Shown here piece after piece: positions 37,637 through 48,746 of a DNA stretch of 64,000 bases (the stretch's first letter is position 1; the number at the start of each line of letters is the position of its first letter). Position numbers and translations under genes: made by a program. Location of the stretch: NCBI RefSeq assembly GCF_001625215.2, contig NC_030386.2, positions 37,699,296-37,763,295 on the forward strand, written 5' to 3'. The stretch comes from Daucus carota subsp. sativus. Taxonomy: Eukaryota; Streptophyta; Magnoliopsida; Apiales; Apiaceae. A model generated the notes under the pieces. The model was not told where the DNA came from. It made no database searches and saw nothing but the letters and a program-made list of their open reading frames with translations.

Positions 37637-40145
37637 TCACCGATGTCTCCACGAATCCATACATCCACGGTGCGGTGACCATCTAAACGGCACAGTTTGA
37701 TTAGCTAAAAATCTTTTCCAGTCATGAATAACACTAGTTAAATCAGTGACCTTAGCACTGATACTTCTACAACAATTAGCATGAACCGTGGACACAACTT
37801 TAACATCTCTACTATCTTGACAAAACCCACTGAAGTAAAGAGTGTCCAAGAATCTAGCCCTGATCCCTAACCTCCGAAATAAACCTTGGCGCATCAGATT
37901 CACCAACACGTCTTGTTCTTTCAGACCCTTGGATTGGTTTTTTTGGGCGTACCAGGAATCGAAGAGTGCAATGGTTTTGTTGTTTGAGTTGATCATGTAG
38001 AAGCCTGTGTTGATGGGTTGTCTGCGTTCGGACCATGGGTGGCCGATGAAGCTGTCGACGCTGATTTGGATGTCGATGCTTTGGTTTTGTATGAGGTTTG
38101 GGAATGGATTTCTTAGCCATAATACGTCTGTGTCCTGCGCAGATCATCAGAATAAATGTCAACAATGGACATGTTAAAAATCGACAGGACTCTGAACTCG
38201 TTCAATTTATAACGGGTGCGGAATTTTGATCGATTCTTATTTCTAGACCCTATGCATATATAACAATCAAAATAATCTAAAGATATATTTTTTCAGTCTC
38301 AACAATTTCTTTACACTTTTCATTTTAAATAACACATCCGCTTCTTTACATTTCAAACTTACACAAAAAAGAGTTAACAGGTCCCATCATTTCTCTAATT
38401 TTCATTCATTTTCACATTACCCCACTATCTTCTTTTTGTCTAACTCATTCGATAGAAAATGTGAAAGACGAAGAAGTAAAATTTAGTGTATAAATATATA
38501 CTAGATAAATTTTTATTTTTCGATGACTGACACTAACACTAGACAAACCCTTCTTTCTCGGTGACATAGTCATGTTTGCAAAGAGTTGTGTTGATAGCTA
38601 AATTTGAGCATTAGTCATTAGACAACAATGAGATGGAATTAAAAGTATAGATGAAATTTCAACAATGAGATGGATGTAAAAGTTTAAATTAAATTTAATA
38701 ATTTTGGTTTCATAATTTAAAATTTATTTATAATAACTAAATGAAAAATGGAATTTGGCTGAGCCACGCAGAAGTACAACTTCAACATTGTACATTGCCC
38801 ACCCTCTTCTTAGCCTGCCAACTTTGGCCACCCTCTCCTTAACCACTTCTTCTTAATTGAGGTGGAGCTTAGAGTACCTTTCCCTAGAATCTCTTAGTGG
38901 AAATGGAGGTTGAACCTCTTTCTAAATTATACTCTCAAATATATATATTCTGCTAGTAATTTTCTATTCATTAACTGTTTCCTACAATTATCAAAAATAA
39001 TTCTAACCCATGCACCAAATTAAAATTGTTCCGCTATTCTTAATTTTACCTCATATTCTTTTTTATTAATTTTCTTAAGATTTTTCTTTTCAAATAAATT
39101 CCATTCCAATAACACATAAAAGTCATTTCATATACAAACATTCTTTAATTTATTCCAAAAATTTATTTTAACTTCCTTCCGATTATTATTTAGAGAAAAG
39201 TCAGTTCTAATAATACATAAAAATTTGTCATATTCAGACTCTCAATATCACAGGTCAACCGAATGCCGTTTAAAATTCACAAAGGCTACGTAATCCACAG
39301 TCTAAAATAATCTACGTATCTGCCCACCCTATTCCATTCTACAATTCTAGAAGTATAATTTTCAAGAGCTGCCTTGTTCAACAATAATATCTTTATTTGG
39401 GTTCCTTTCTATTAGAGATTTATTCACAAGTAATTTTCCAACTATTTTTACACATTTCTTCAAAAACAATATCTTTACGGGTATTTTCACATTGTTTACT
39501 ACAATAAGCTAGCATGATTCTATAGGTTTATTCTAATATTTATAAGTTTTTAATTAATTTTTTCATAAAGTTTTTTATTAACTTAATTATAATAATATTA
39601 TATAAATCTTAATAATAATATTAATTTTAATAACTGGACTTTACAGATTAAAAATTAAAAAATATTTTAAGGTATGTTGACTAAATTAATTTAACTTAAT
39701 TATTAAAACAAATTTCAAAATAAAGAGATCTTAACTGTGCCAAAAGTACAACCCGGAATCCATGGCAACGAGAGCTTCGCATTATCGATCAAATAAAAAT
39801 CTAGCAAACCCTAGTTAAAAAATAATCTCGGAAAGATAAATACCGAAAGAAACGTAACGTACCGTGAATATGAAGTTATATCCATGTTTAAGAACATTAG
39901 TAAGAAACAGCGTTCTTCTCCACATCATGTTGATGAAATCTTCGCTCATGTATAGCTTCTCCCCCACAAAATCCACGCCGTCCGTTTTGAGCTTGTAGCA
40001 ATGCAACCGTAGATATTTACACCGATCATACGAGGTTTGATCCGCCGCCACGATTAAGAGATGATCGACTAGGTTTCTTGTGTTTTCGCCTAGCCAAAAT
40101 CCATCGAGAAATATGTCGAGCATGGGCTTGTCTCCTTCTACGTAT

Positions 40146-40444
40146 TGAGAAATACAATCTGCAATGTATTTGTACTAGGAGAAGAACAAAGTTTACTCTG
40201 AAACCACCACTTTATTATTATGAAAGACGATTACAATATAAAGGAAAAGAGATATATGATATCCCATGAAAGTAGGAAAGAAATAAACTAGAGCCAAAGA
40301 TAAGCCTAAATGAACGTAAGATTTATTCTCTTAATGATTCTGCAGATTCTCCAGCCATGCACCAGCGATTGTGTCACCTTGCCATATCCAGCAGCATCCA
40401 TGATTCTGGGGAATTATACCGAGTTTAGATTAATAAACCCAACA
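40146..40444 (-). repeat. 3' LTR of the copia element
   Basis: 299 bp, TGAGAAATAC...AACCCAACA as written on the plus strand. By eye it shows no difference from the LTR at 44719-45017. Confidence 0.93.
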
Positions 40445-40468
40445 AACTCCCCTTTAATCTAAACTCGT

Positions 40469-43400
40469 CTAAATGCACTTTACCACGCCAAGTAAGTTTC
40501 TCATGATTTCGAATTTTACAGCTGCAAGGGCTTTTGTGAGTAGGTCCGCACGCTGTTCCTCAGATCGTACATGTTTTACAGTGATTTCTCCGTTCTCTAC
40601 ACACTCACGTATGAAGTGATACCGAATGTCTATATGCTTGCTTCTCCCATGAAACACCGGATTTTTGGCCAAGTCAATCGCAGACTTGTTATCAATGAAG
40701 AGAGTGACTGGGCCAATGTCATACTCGGTAATCTGAGCTAATAATTTCCTTAACCAAACAGCTTGACAAGCTGCAGCTGTGGCTGCCATGAACTCAGCTT
40801 CGCATGAAGAAAGTGCGACACATTTTTGTTTCTGGGATGTCCAGGTTATCAAACTCTTGTTAAGGTAGAACACCATGCCTCCGGTACTCTTCCTGTCCTC
40901 TATATTGCCAGCCAAATCGCTGTCGGAATATCCAATCAGCACTTCATTGTCACTGTCCTGTGAGTATACCAGTCCGAAGTCAATCGTTCCCTTTACGTAC
41001 CTGAGTATGCGTTTTACAGCACCTTGATGCAACTGTGTGGGTCTGTCCATGAATCTGCTTAGAATGCCCACAGAATACGCCAGATCAGGTCTGGTGTGCA
41101 CCAAGTATCTCAAACCTCCTATCATACTCTTGTATGCTGTAGGGTCTACTGCTATTCCTTCTTCATCTTTGTTAATGACTTCTTTGGGGTGCATCGGAAT
41201 CTTTGCTGAATTACACTGCAGCATACCAGCTTTATTGAGGATTTTCTTCGCGTACCCTGACTGTTTTAGCTGGATATAGCCATTTCTTTGCATGACTTCA
41301 ATGCCTAGATAGTACGTTAGCTCCCCCAAATCACTCATGTCGAACCTGTGTCCCATCTTCCTCTTGAACTCCTCAATTTCCTTTATGCTTGAACCTGTCA
41401 CCAAGATGTCGTCGACATATACGCCGACTATAAGTACACCCTCTCCTGTTTTCTTTGTGTACACAGCTTGCTCGTATGCACACCTGACAAAACCCAATTC
41501 TTCTAAGCATTTATTCAGTTTGGAGTACCAGGCCCTTGGAGCTTGACGAAGACCGTACAGTGCTTTTATGAGCTTATAAACTAGATGTTCCTTCCCATGC
41601 TTAACAAATCCTTCAGGCTGTCTGACGTAGACTTCTTCCTTAATTTCTCCGTTCAGAAAAGCCGTCTTCACGTCCAGATGGTGCACCTTCCATTGTTCTT
41701 TTGCTGCAATTGCGAGTAACAATCGTATGGTCTCAATTCGTGTGACTGGAGCGAAAACTTCATCATAATCTACGCCTTGCTTCTGAACATATCCCTTGGC
41801 AACGATCCTGGCCTTGTACTTCACAATGTTCCCGTTTGCATCTCGTTTGATTTTGTAGATCCACTTCAAGTCAATGGGTTTCCTGTCTCGAGGTAGTTCT
41901 GTCAGAACCCAAGTTCCGTTTCTCTCTACTGCATCCATTTCTATCTCCATTGCCTTTGTCCATTCACTTTCTTTCACTGCTTGTGTGTAGTTTGCTGGTT
42001 CATCTACGCCCATGAGGAAAAGTTCTTCATCTTCCAACTCGAACGGCACAGTTTCATTATAGACATCACTCAAGTCCCTGTACCTTCGAGATTGTTCTGC
42101 AGAGCTTGTTGAGTTTGTAGTTGGCGTTGATGTCGAAGCTTGTCTGGCCAAAGTCTGAGAACTCTGTGTGTGTGCTTCACTTCCAGAGAATCTACTCGTC
42201 GAACTATGGCTTACAAAGTTACCTGAGCCACCGTCAGCGTTTGAGTGCCTCGGTACAGGGTCTGGTGTCGACTCTTCATTCAAACTCGATGCATCATTTT
42301 CATTGATCTCGGTTGCTTCATCCAAACCACCTGTAAATACAGTGAAGGTACCGGCTGGTGACTGTGTTTCTTCCATTTCTTTAACCCAATTCCAAGCTCT
42401 TCTTTCTTCAAACTCTACATCTCGGCTCACAGAAATTGTCTTAGTCACAGGGTCATACAGTCTGAAAGCTTTCGTACCCGATTCTTTCCCAAGGTAGACA
42501 ACTGGTTTGCTCCTGCTGTCTAGTTTTTTCAAATTTACACCGGGCAGTTTCATGTGGGCAACACAGCCAAAGACACGGAGATGATCAACATGTGGTTTCT
42601 TTCCCGACCAGGCTTCGTATGGCGTAATTCCAGTTAGTGCACGTGTGGGTAGTCTATTGATCAAGTAAGTGGAGTGACGCACGGCCTCTCCCCAAAAATG
42701 ATTTGGCAAGTTCATCTCCTTCAGTAGGCTTCGTGACATCTCAAGTAGTGTTCTATTACGTCGCTCAACCACGCCGTTCTGCTGAGGCGAATAGGGTGCA
42801 GAGAAGTGTCTAACAATTCCAGTTTCCTTGCAATACTTCGAAAACTCTTTTGAAGTGAATTCTCCACCGTTGTCTGTTCTGAAAGTCATGATTTTATTCC
42901 TTTCAGGAGTGTTCTCAACCAACACACGAAAATTTTTGAAAGCCTCAAATGCATCACTTTTGTTCTTCAACAAATAGGTCCACATAACACGACTATAATC
43001 ATCAATCAAGACAAGTATGTATTTATTACCTCCTGGAGTACATGGTGTGATCGGTCCGCACAGGTCACCGTGGATTAGTTCAAGCGGTTTCTTTGCTGAA
43101 AAGCTCGATTTTTGAGGGAATGATTTTCTGACTTGCTTTGACATCAAACATCCAGTGCAAACTTCATGTTGTTGATCTATCTTTGGCATTCCACAGACCA
43201 TATTTGTCGAGGACATGAGCTTCATCGCCTTGAAATTCACATGGCCTAGGCGAGAGTGCCACAGCCAACTCTCATTCTCATCTCTCGACAGCAAGCACTT
43301 CGTCTCGCCGCTGTAGATAATGATTTTATACAATCTGTTCGGAGACCGTTTGACTTTCATGAACAAAGCACCCTGTTCTTCATGAACCCAGAGATACTCT

Positions 43401-44737
43401 CCCTTGATAGATATTCTATATCCATTCTCTGAGAGTTGTCCAAGACTAATTATATTACTTCTAAGTGAGGGAATATAATATACCTCAGTCAGTGTCCTGT
43501 TTTCTCCATTCTTGCACCTCAATGTGATTGATCCCTTGCCTCTTATTTGAACCATCGAGCCATCACCGAATTTTACCTGACCTGTTATCCCTGTGTCAAG
43601 TTTATCAAATTTCGAGTACTGGCCAGTCATGTGGTTGCTTGCACCATTGTCCAAGTACCACAAATTTGATTCCATTTGTTCGTTTTCTCCTTGACCCAAC
43701 TTCGGTTTTACTCGTTCCTCGTTGATCACCGTACCATTCTTTTCCCTTTCAACCAAAAGTAAGGCCGGTTCATCGTCAGGTATCTGGGCAAAGTGAGCCT
43801 CATCAGTGTCTTCCCTTTCTCGTCTTGATTTTTTGCACTCCACGGCATAGTGACCGTAAGCGTTACAGTTGAAACATCGCACTTTAGTTTTATCTCGTCC
43901 TCCTCGTATGTACCCTTTTGCCCTGTTCCTTGCATGCGATGTCTCGGCGTTTCCTTTGACTGAACGTTTCATCCATTCCTCTTTTGTAAGCAATAGCTTG
44001 CTCTCTTCTTTTTCTCTTTCGACCCACTCCTCCCTGGTGAGAAGTAACTTTCCCTCCTTTGTCTCAGTTTGTCCCTTGATTCTTTCTTCATGAGCCTTCA
44101 GTGATCCCACCGTTTCTTCCACAGTCATTTTCTCGATATTTCCAAACTGTTCTATAGTGGAGGCGATTTGTAAAAATTTCGAAGGGGCTGCTCTTAAGAT
44201 CTTTTTGACGACATAGCTTTCTGCAACAGTTTCTCCCAGTGAGCGTATGTTGGTCACCAATCCGTTCAATTTCATGGTGAAGTCGTCTATTGAGTCTGTG
44301 TCCTGCATAGTCATAGACTCAAACTCTGCCTTGAGGGTTTGTATTTTTGCCGTCTTGGCTCTATCAGCACCTTGACACAGTGTTTTGATAGCCTCCCACG
44401 CTCCCTTGGCTGATTCCTTGTCTGCAATCGAGAGGAGTACGTCCTCCGGAATAGCCTGGTATATTGCCGCCAACGCGACCTTGTCTTTCTTCTCATCAAC
44501 CTCCGTTGCCTTAGGATCCTTTGGTGATATAGCCTCCCAAACACTGTGGGCCTGCATATACACCTTCATCTTCATAGCCCAAGCCGTATAATTTGCTCGA
44601 GTCAACATGGGGTAGTTTAACTGGATCCTTCCTTCGTTGTTCTTGTCTGTCTCCATCTGTAATGCTCTAGGCATGTACTTGGGCATCAACTCGTGACCAA
44701 GCTCTGATACCAGATTATTGAGAAATACAATCTGCAA
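40469..44737 (-). CDS. Copia gag-pol polyprotein frame (element part)
   Basis: Single frame of up to 1422 codons; the likely start is one of the Met codons shortly after the primer-binding site. Parts in copia order: a UBN2-type gag region, a CCHC zinc knuckle, an aspartic protease, integrase, reverse transcriptase with the YVDD box, and RNase H. Integrase before reverse transcriptase separates copia from gypsy elements. It belongs to the retrotransposon, not to the host gene it interrupts. Confidence 0.95.
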   Translation of the reverse strand: MQIVFLNNLVSELGHELMPKYMPRALQMETDKNNEGRIQLNYPMLTRANYTAWAMKMKVYMQAHSVWEAISPKDPKATEVDEKKDKVALAAIYQAIPEDVLLSIADKESAKGAWEAIKTLCQGADRAKTAKIQTLKAEFESMTMQDTDSIDDFTMKLNGLVTNIRSLGETVAESYVVKKILRAAPSKFLQIASTIEQFGNIEKMTVEETVGSLKAHEERIKGQTETKEGKLLLTREEWVEREKEESKLLLTKEEWMKRSVKGNAETSHARNRAKGYIRGGRDKTKVRCFNCNAYGHYAVECKKSRREREDTDEAHFAQIPDDEPALLLVEREKNGTVINEERVKPKLGQGENEQMESNLWYLDNGASNHMTGQYSKFDKLDTGITGQVKFGDGSMVQIRGKGSITLRCKNGENRTLTEVYYIPSLRSNIISLGQLSENGYRISIKGEYLWVHEEQGALFMKVKRSPNRLYKIIIYSGETKCLLSRDENESWLWHSRLGHVNFKAMKLMSSTNMVCGMPKIDQQHEVCTGCLMSKQVRKSFPQKSSFSAKKPLELIHGDLCGPITPCTPGGNKYILVLIDDYSRVMWTYLLKNKSDAFEAFKNFRVLVENTPERNKIMTFRTDNGGEFTSKEFSKYCKETGIVRHFSAPYSPQQNGVVERRNRTLLEMSRSLLKEMNLPNHFWGEAVRHSTYLINRLPTRALTGITPYEAWSGKKPHVDHLRVFGCVAHMKLPGVNLKKLDSRSKPVVYLGKESGTKAFRLYDPVTKTISVSRDVEFEERRAWNWVKEMEETQSPAGTFTVFTGGLDEATEINENDASSLNEESTPDPVPRHSNADGGSGNFVSHSSTSRFSGSEAHTQSSQTLARQASTSTPTTNSTSSAEQSRRYRDLSDVYNETVPFELEDEELFLMGVDEPANYTQAVKESEWTKAMEIEMDAVERNGTWVLTELPRDRKPIDLKWIYKIKRDANGNIVKYKARIVAKGYVQKQGVDYDEVFAPVTRIETIRLLLAIAAKEQWKVHHLDVKTAFLNGEIKEEVYVRQPEGFVKHGKEHLVYKLIKALYGLRQAPRAWYSKLNKCLEELGFVRCAYEQAVYTKKTGEGVLIVGVYVDDILVTGSSIKEIEEFKRKMGHRFDMSDLGELTYYLGIEVMQRNGYIQLKQSGYAKKILNKAGMLQCNSAKIPMHPKEVINKDEEGIAVDPTAYKSMIGGLRYLVHTRPDLAYSVGILSRFMDRPTQLHQGAVKRILRYVKGTIDFGLVYSQDSDNEVLIGYSDSDLAGNIEDRKSTGGMVFYLNKSLITWTSQKQKCVALSSCEAEFMAATAAACQAVWLRKLLAQITEYDIGPVTLFIDNKSAIDLAKNPVFHGRSKHIDIRYHFIRECVENGEITVKHVRSEEQRADLLTKALAAVKFEIMRNLLGVVKCI

Positions 44738-45017
44738 TGTATTTGTACTAGGAGAAGAACAAAGTTTACTCTGAAACCACCACTTTATTATTATGAAAGA
44801 CGATTACAATATAAAGGAAAAGAGATATATGATATCCCATGAAAGTAGGAAAGAAATAAACTAGAGCCAAAGATAAGCCTAAATGAACGTAAGATTTATT
44901 CTCTTAATGATTCTGCAGATTCTCCAGCCATGCACCAGCGATTGTGTCACCTTGCCATATCCAGCAGCATCCATGATTCTGGGGAATTATACCGAGTTTA
45001 GATTAATAAACCCAACA
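44719..45017 (-). repeat. 5' LTR of the copia element
   Basis: 299 bp, matching the LTR at 40146-40444. It adjoins the tRNA-Met-type primer-binding site and so is the upstream LTR of the minus-strand element. Confidence 0.93.
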
Positions 45018-45433
45018 CTACGTAGGCTTTGTTCACCATGGCTATAATCACCGTCTTGTTTTGTGTTGACGTCTCCGCTAGAGCTTCCTCTAGTTCATCT
45101 TTCTCATATGGCTTCATATTGAACTGTAATAACATGTAGAAACACACGGTAAGTTAATGTGTTAGAATATAATATGATTCTGGTATCAGAGCTCTCGGGT
45201 TTGACTTCCTGATATAGATTAAGGAGAGAAGGTAGAGTTTGAGTGCTTACGGTTGCCGCATGGGATTTGCTACTAGATGCAAGGAATTGAGGTTTTTGAA
45301 AAGGTGTAGGCAAGATCAAGTAGTTGACGTTGGCTTCATTGCAAACGAATACGTAGAGGAAACCAAGAAAAAGAAGAGATGCGACGCTAAAATTCACGAT
45401 CTGATGGCTCTTTTGAGACTGAGCAAGATCCAT

Positions 45434-46011
45434 AGATATTCTGTTAGGAAGAATGATCTTCTGCTTCGCTCTTATTACTATGTTGCGATTTTTCTACTTG
45501 CGGGGAGGAGGGCTTAAGAAAATTGGCTAAAAGTCAGTAGTTTTGTTTTAATTATACACGACTTGTTTACATGTCGGTACGTTTTGTTAGCAGTTTATTC
45601 CTTAACTTCGAATTCTATTTGTATTTCACAATCTATTTTTCATCTTGGACTCGTAAATATTTTGATATTTTGCAAATAATATTGTACAAAATTATTTTGT
45701 ATTGAGATCAAGTTTTGATTTTAATTATTATTGGCGGCCGGTGCATTACATACAGATTTTTTATATTAAATTATTAATTCATAAATATGTTTAAAATGTT
45801 ATTGATAGACATTGTAATCTGCATTCATTTAAATTTTATATTCGCATCAAGGATGAGACCCGTAATGAATAAAATGCTTGTCATACAAGGCCCTTCTATA
45901 TATGCTCTTGTAATTACTATTACTTGTATAAAACACACGATTCAAGTAATATTTGTTTAATTTAATGAGACTTAAGTAAGGAGTATTTGTTTAAGTAGAA
46001 TAGGGACACGT
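45434..46011. other. Upstream region of glycosyltransferase copy A
   Basis: Promoter side of the minus-strand gene. The same sequence stands at 52911-53488 for copy B, and a diverged form at 62723-63560 for copy C. AT-rich; no TATA box could be chosen with confidence. Confidence 0.45.
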
Positions 46012-48042
46012 ATGATGGTTGGTTTCAGTGTTCGCAGTTGGTGCCTTTTTTTCAAAGCAACACGCAGTGAAACTAGTACAATGAAGAGAATTCTAAACAG
46101 ATATGAGAGGTGTTCGGGTCAAGCTATTAATTATGGAAAATCGAGTATCATTTTCAGTCCAAACACGAGTACGGAAGACAGAACTTGGATGTGTACTAGT
46201 TTGGAGGTGGAGGAAGTAGATAAGCCTGGCAAGTACTTAGGAATGCCTATGTTTGTAGGGAAAAGGAAACGGGCCGTATTTGGTTTTTTGGCTGAGAAGG
46301 TTGATCATAAACTACAGGGGTGGGCAAATAAGGAGTTATCAAAGGAAGGAAAGCTTACTTTATTGAAGTCAGCTGCTCAAACAATACCGAACTTCTGGAT
46401 GTCCTTATTTCTGATTCCGCATAGTATTTGTGATGACATTGAAAAATCGATGAATGGGTTTTGGTGGGGTAAAAGCTCATCTGGCAGGGGCATTCGGTGG
46501 TTTTCATGGGAGAACCTAAGTATATCAAAGATGGCTGGGGGTCTTGGGGTTAAGAATTTAAACAAATTTAATGTCTCAATGCTGGCGAAACAAGGTTGGA
46601 GACTCCTTAATAATTCTAACCCTCTGGTGTCTGCAATTATGAAGGCCCGATACTACCCTAAAACTGATTTTTTGAATGCTGAGATTGGTGGAAGCCCCAG
46701 TTATGTTTGGCGCAGTATCTTGACAGCCAAGGATGTTTTAAAAGCAAATTGTCGTAGAAGGATTGGAGATGGAGCTTCTACATATGTATGGAAGGTTCCT
46801 TGGCTTCCTGATCAAGATGATGGTTGTGTCTCGACCGTTATGCCAGTACAGCTTCGTGAAACAAAAGTGCAGAATTTAATGGACATGGAGGGACGAAATT
46901 GGGATGTCGAGGTTCTTCGGGATATATTTAATGACAGAGATATTGAGTTGATAAATCGAATTCCTATCCCTGTTACTCAGCGTGAAGACTCCTGGTTCTG
47001 GCTAAGAGATGAGGACGGTAAATTTACAGTTCGTAGTTGCTATAGATGGTTGCAGGGAGAACATGATGCTGCTCACTCAAATTTCTGGAGGAAACTATGG
47101 TCATTGCGGATGCCTGGAAAGGTTGCTAATTTTGTTTGGAGAGTCTGTAAAGGGTGCTTACCAACAGCTACAGCGCTAATAACGAAAAAGGTCAATATAA
47201 ATGCTAGATGCCCATGGTGTCATATTGACAATGAAACGGAGATGCATGTGTTGTTTCAGTGTGATTTTGCAAAGACAGTTTGGCATATGTCCGGGCTTCA
47301 AGTGATAAACACGTTCATGCTTGATGAAGCGGTGTTTGACGTTCTGAGACGTGTGTTTACTGATATGTCAAGGGACCAGTGTATCTGGTTTTGCTTGTTA
47401 TGTTGGAGTATATGGAATCGAAGAAACAAATGGGTCTGGGACAAAGCAAATGGATCAGCCTTCGGGGTTAAAGCAGCTGCATTGCATCTACTTCAAGACT
47501 GGAGAAAAGCACAGAAATCGCAAGAGAAGCATCAATCTGCTAGGAACCAAATTGCGGATAAAAAATGGACCAAGCCGCCTGATGATTGGATTAAAATCAA
47601 TGTTGACGCAACTGGGGCTCAGAATGGGTATATTGGTTTTGGATGTGTGATTCGGAATACTCAGGGGCAGTTCATTGGAGCGAGATGTGGTCGTATTAGG
47701 GGTAATTGGAGTGCAAAGGAGGCTGAAGCGTTAAGTTTAAAGGAAGCTATCATATGGATCAAGCATCTGCAGCTGGACTGTTGCATTTTCGAAACTGATT
47801 CTCAGAGTTTAGCTTATGCTTGCTATGGTGAGGATGGTTGTGCTTACTTCAACACTATTGTGGGTGATTGTAAGTTTGTGTTAAAGCACTTTAATCATGT
47901 GCTAGTTAAATTTGTTTTTAGGTCTGCGAATTGTGTGGCTCACGAGCTAGCTCGAACCGCACTTTCTATGTCTGGCCTCGGAGAGTGGCATGTCACTCCT
48001 CCTGATTTCTTAAATCATGTACTTGATTCTGATTTATATTGA
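46012..48042 (+). CDS. LINE ORF2 C-terminal fragment (RT end, zf-RVT, RNase H), 676 codons
   Basis: The first roughly 10 codons (46012-46040) lie in host DNA; LINE sequence follows. Order: the C-terminal reverse transcriptase/thumb region (YERCSGQAINYGKSSIIFSP, KYLGMPMFVGK), then the plant-LINE middle (GWANKELSKEGKLTLLKSAA, SKMAGGLGVKNL). Next comes the zf-RVT region (FWRKLWSLRMPGKVANFVWR, CPWCH...E.HVLFQC). Last is an RNase H domain (INVDATGAQNGYIGFGCVIR, AKEAEALSLKEA, FETDSQSL). The polymerase active-site half and the endonuclease are absent, so it cannot move by itself. The frame has no internal stop for 676 codons, suggesting recent insertion. It need not be expressed. Confidence 0.93.
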   Translation: MMVGFSVRSWCLFFKATRSETSTMKRILNRYERCSGQAINYGKSSIIFSPNTSTEDRTWMCTSLEVEEVDKPGKYLGMPMFVGKRKRAVFGFLAEKVDHKLQGWANKELSKEGKLTLLKSAAQTIPNFWMSLFLIPHSICDDIEKSMNGFWWGKSSSGRGIRWFSWENLSISKMAGGLGVKNLNKFNVSMLAKQGWRLLNNSNPLVSAIMKARYYPKTDFLNAEIGGSPSYVWRSILTAKDVLKANCRRRIGDGASTYVWKVPWLPDQDDGCVSTVMPVQLRETKVQNLMDMEGRNWDVEVLRDIFNDRDIELINRIPIPVTQREDSWFWLRDEDGKFTVRSCYRWLQGEHDAAHSNFWRKLWSLRMPGKVANFVWRVCKGCLPTATALITKKVNINARCPWCHIDNETEMHVLFQCDFAKTVWHMSGLQVINTFMLDEAVFDVLRRVFTDMSRDQCIWFCLLCWSIWNRRNKWVWDKANGSAFGVKAAALHLLQDWRKAQKSQEKHQSARNQIADKKWTKPPDDWIKINVDATGAQNGYIGFGCVIRNTQGQFIGARCGRIRGNWSAKEAEALSLKEAIIWIKHLQLDCCIFETDSQSLAYACYGEDGCAYFNTIVGDCKFVLKHFNHVLVKFVFRSANCVAHELARTALSMSGLGEWHVTPPDFLNHVLDSDLY

Positions 48043-48071
48043 GTAATGCAAGTACTTATGTTTCAAAAAAA
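46041..48071 (+). mobile_element. 5'-truncated L1-type LINE, copy in unit A
   Basis: Compared with the matching site beside copy C (about 63575-63590), the extra DNA starts at about 46041 and ends in a short A-run at 48071. It holds only the C-terminal half of a plant L1 ORF2. Loss of the 5' half is usual for LINE insertions that stop early in reverse transcription. The same insertion is at 53518-55548 in unit B. Confidence 0.9.
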
Positions 48072-48333
48072 TATAAACCGTACTTCTCACGGCAACTTAC
48101 ATGTTCTAGTCAAACTACTAGAGATGCAGGATGCTAGGTAGACCGTCTAATCATAAATAACTGATAAATTAAATGCTTATTATTGATCTTAAAGTTATTT
48201 AAAGGTTTATAACAGTATTTTTTAATAATAAAAGTCAACCAATTATATAAATATCACAGCTAGTTAAGAACATATTAATAACATATTCAAGGAGGAAAAT
48301 ACTTAAATGTAAAACACTCGCAATAAGATAATG

Positions 48334-48590
48334 TGGGTGTTTGGCAACCCATTTTAAACCGGACTTTTCGGTTTATAAATTAGAAGCATTTATTCGTACC
48401 GTTTGTATAAAAAGTCAAGAAGCACTTATAAAAATCTAGGAATGCTAGTTTTTGTTTCAGGACTTCTACTTATTTCACTTATAAATCTTATCTTGTTTCT
48501 AACTTCTACTTCACTTATTTATTTTAAGCAATAAACACTTATTTATTTTAAGTAATAAACATTTATTTTAAATTCAACCAAACAGCCTCA
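48334..48590. mobile_element. MITE-like element in unit A
   Basis: Ends GGGTGTTTGGCAACCC and CAACCAAACAGCCT form short imperfect inverted repeats, and the interior repeats CACTTATTTATTTTAAG-type blocks. A copy stands in unit B at about 55811-56067. A relative with GGGTGTTTGGCGATAGC lies in intron 2 of copy C (about 60174). Confidence 0.5.
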
Positions 48591-48682
48591 ATATTCCGCT
48601 AAATAATACAGTACCATCGTGAATGGTAAGGATGCATATTTATATATAAATTAAACTGTATAGCATTTTCTTTTCGTATGAC

Positions 48683-48684
<2 letters not shown>

Positions 48685-48744
<60 letters not shown>
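48685..48744. repeat. (TA)n microsatellite at the end of unit A
   Basis: About 30 uninterrupted TA units. The corresponding tract in unit B (56163-56239) is longer and leads into a different neighbour. This is the point where units A and B part company. Confidence 0.95.

Positions 48745-48746
<2 letters not shown>

Larger units (their letters stand above)
40145..45017 (-). mobile_element. Ty1/copia LTR retrotransposon, looks whole, very young
   Basis: The element reads on the minus strand. Two LTRs of 299 bp (TG...CA) bound it, with the direct repeat CTACGTA at 40138-40144 and 45018-45024. This is longer than the usual 5 bp, so part of the match may be chance. A tRNA-Met-type primer-binding site lies next to the 5' LTR (44701-44712 on the plus strand) and a purine-rich tract next to the 3' LTR. 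One long polyprotein frame lies between. The size (4.87 kb with short LTRs) resembles the Ale-type copia lineage, but lineage is not proven. The LTRs look identical and copy B of the host gene lacks the element, so insertion is recent. It looks whole, with no breaks seen. Confidence 0.95.
37637..45433 (-). pseudogene. GT77-type glycosyltransferase, copy A, split by a copia element
   Basis: Exons on the minus strand: 45433-45251; exon 2 in two parts, 45123-45018 and 40144-39863; and 38134-37637. The protein text equals copy B: N-terminal anchor, nucleotide-sugar transferase domain with DTDVLWLRNPF, and HANCC near the C terminus. The 4873-bp copia element lies in exon 2 after the AMVNKAY codons, with a CTACGTA repeat on both sides. 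A normal product is therefore unlikely, since the element would have to be spliced out of a coding exon. Apart from the insertion I see no damage, so loss is very recent. Exon 3 on its own remains open. Confidence 0.9.

Noticed and set aside
37854-38165. Second long frame over glycosyltransferase exon 3 (also 50211-50522 and 58997-59242)
   Set aside because: Shadow frame of the real exon 3; His/Arg/Gln-rich text without any domain.
41037-44591. Plus-strand frames across the copia element
   Set aside because: Antisense shadows of the element's own polyprotein frame.
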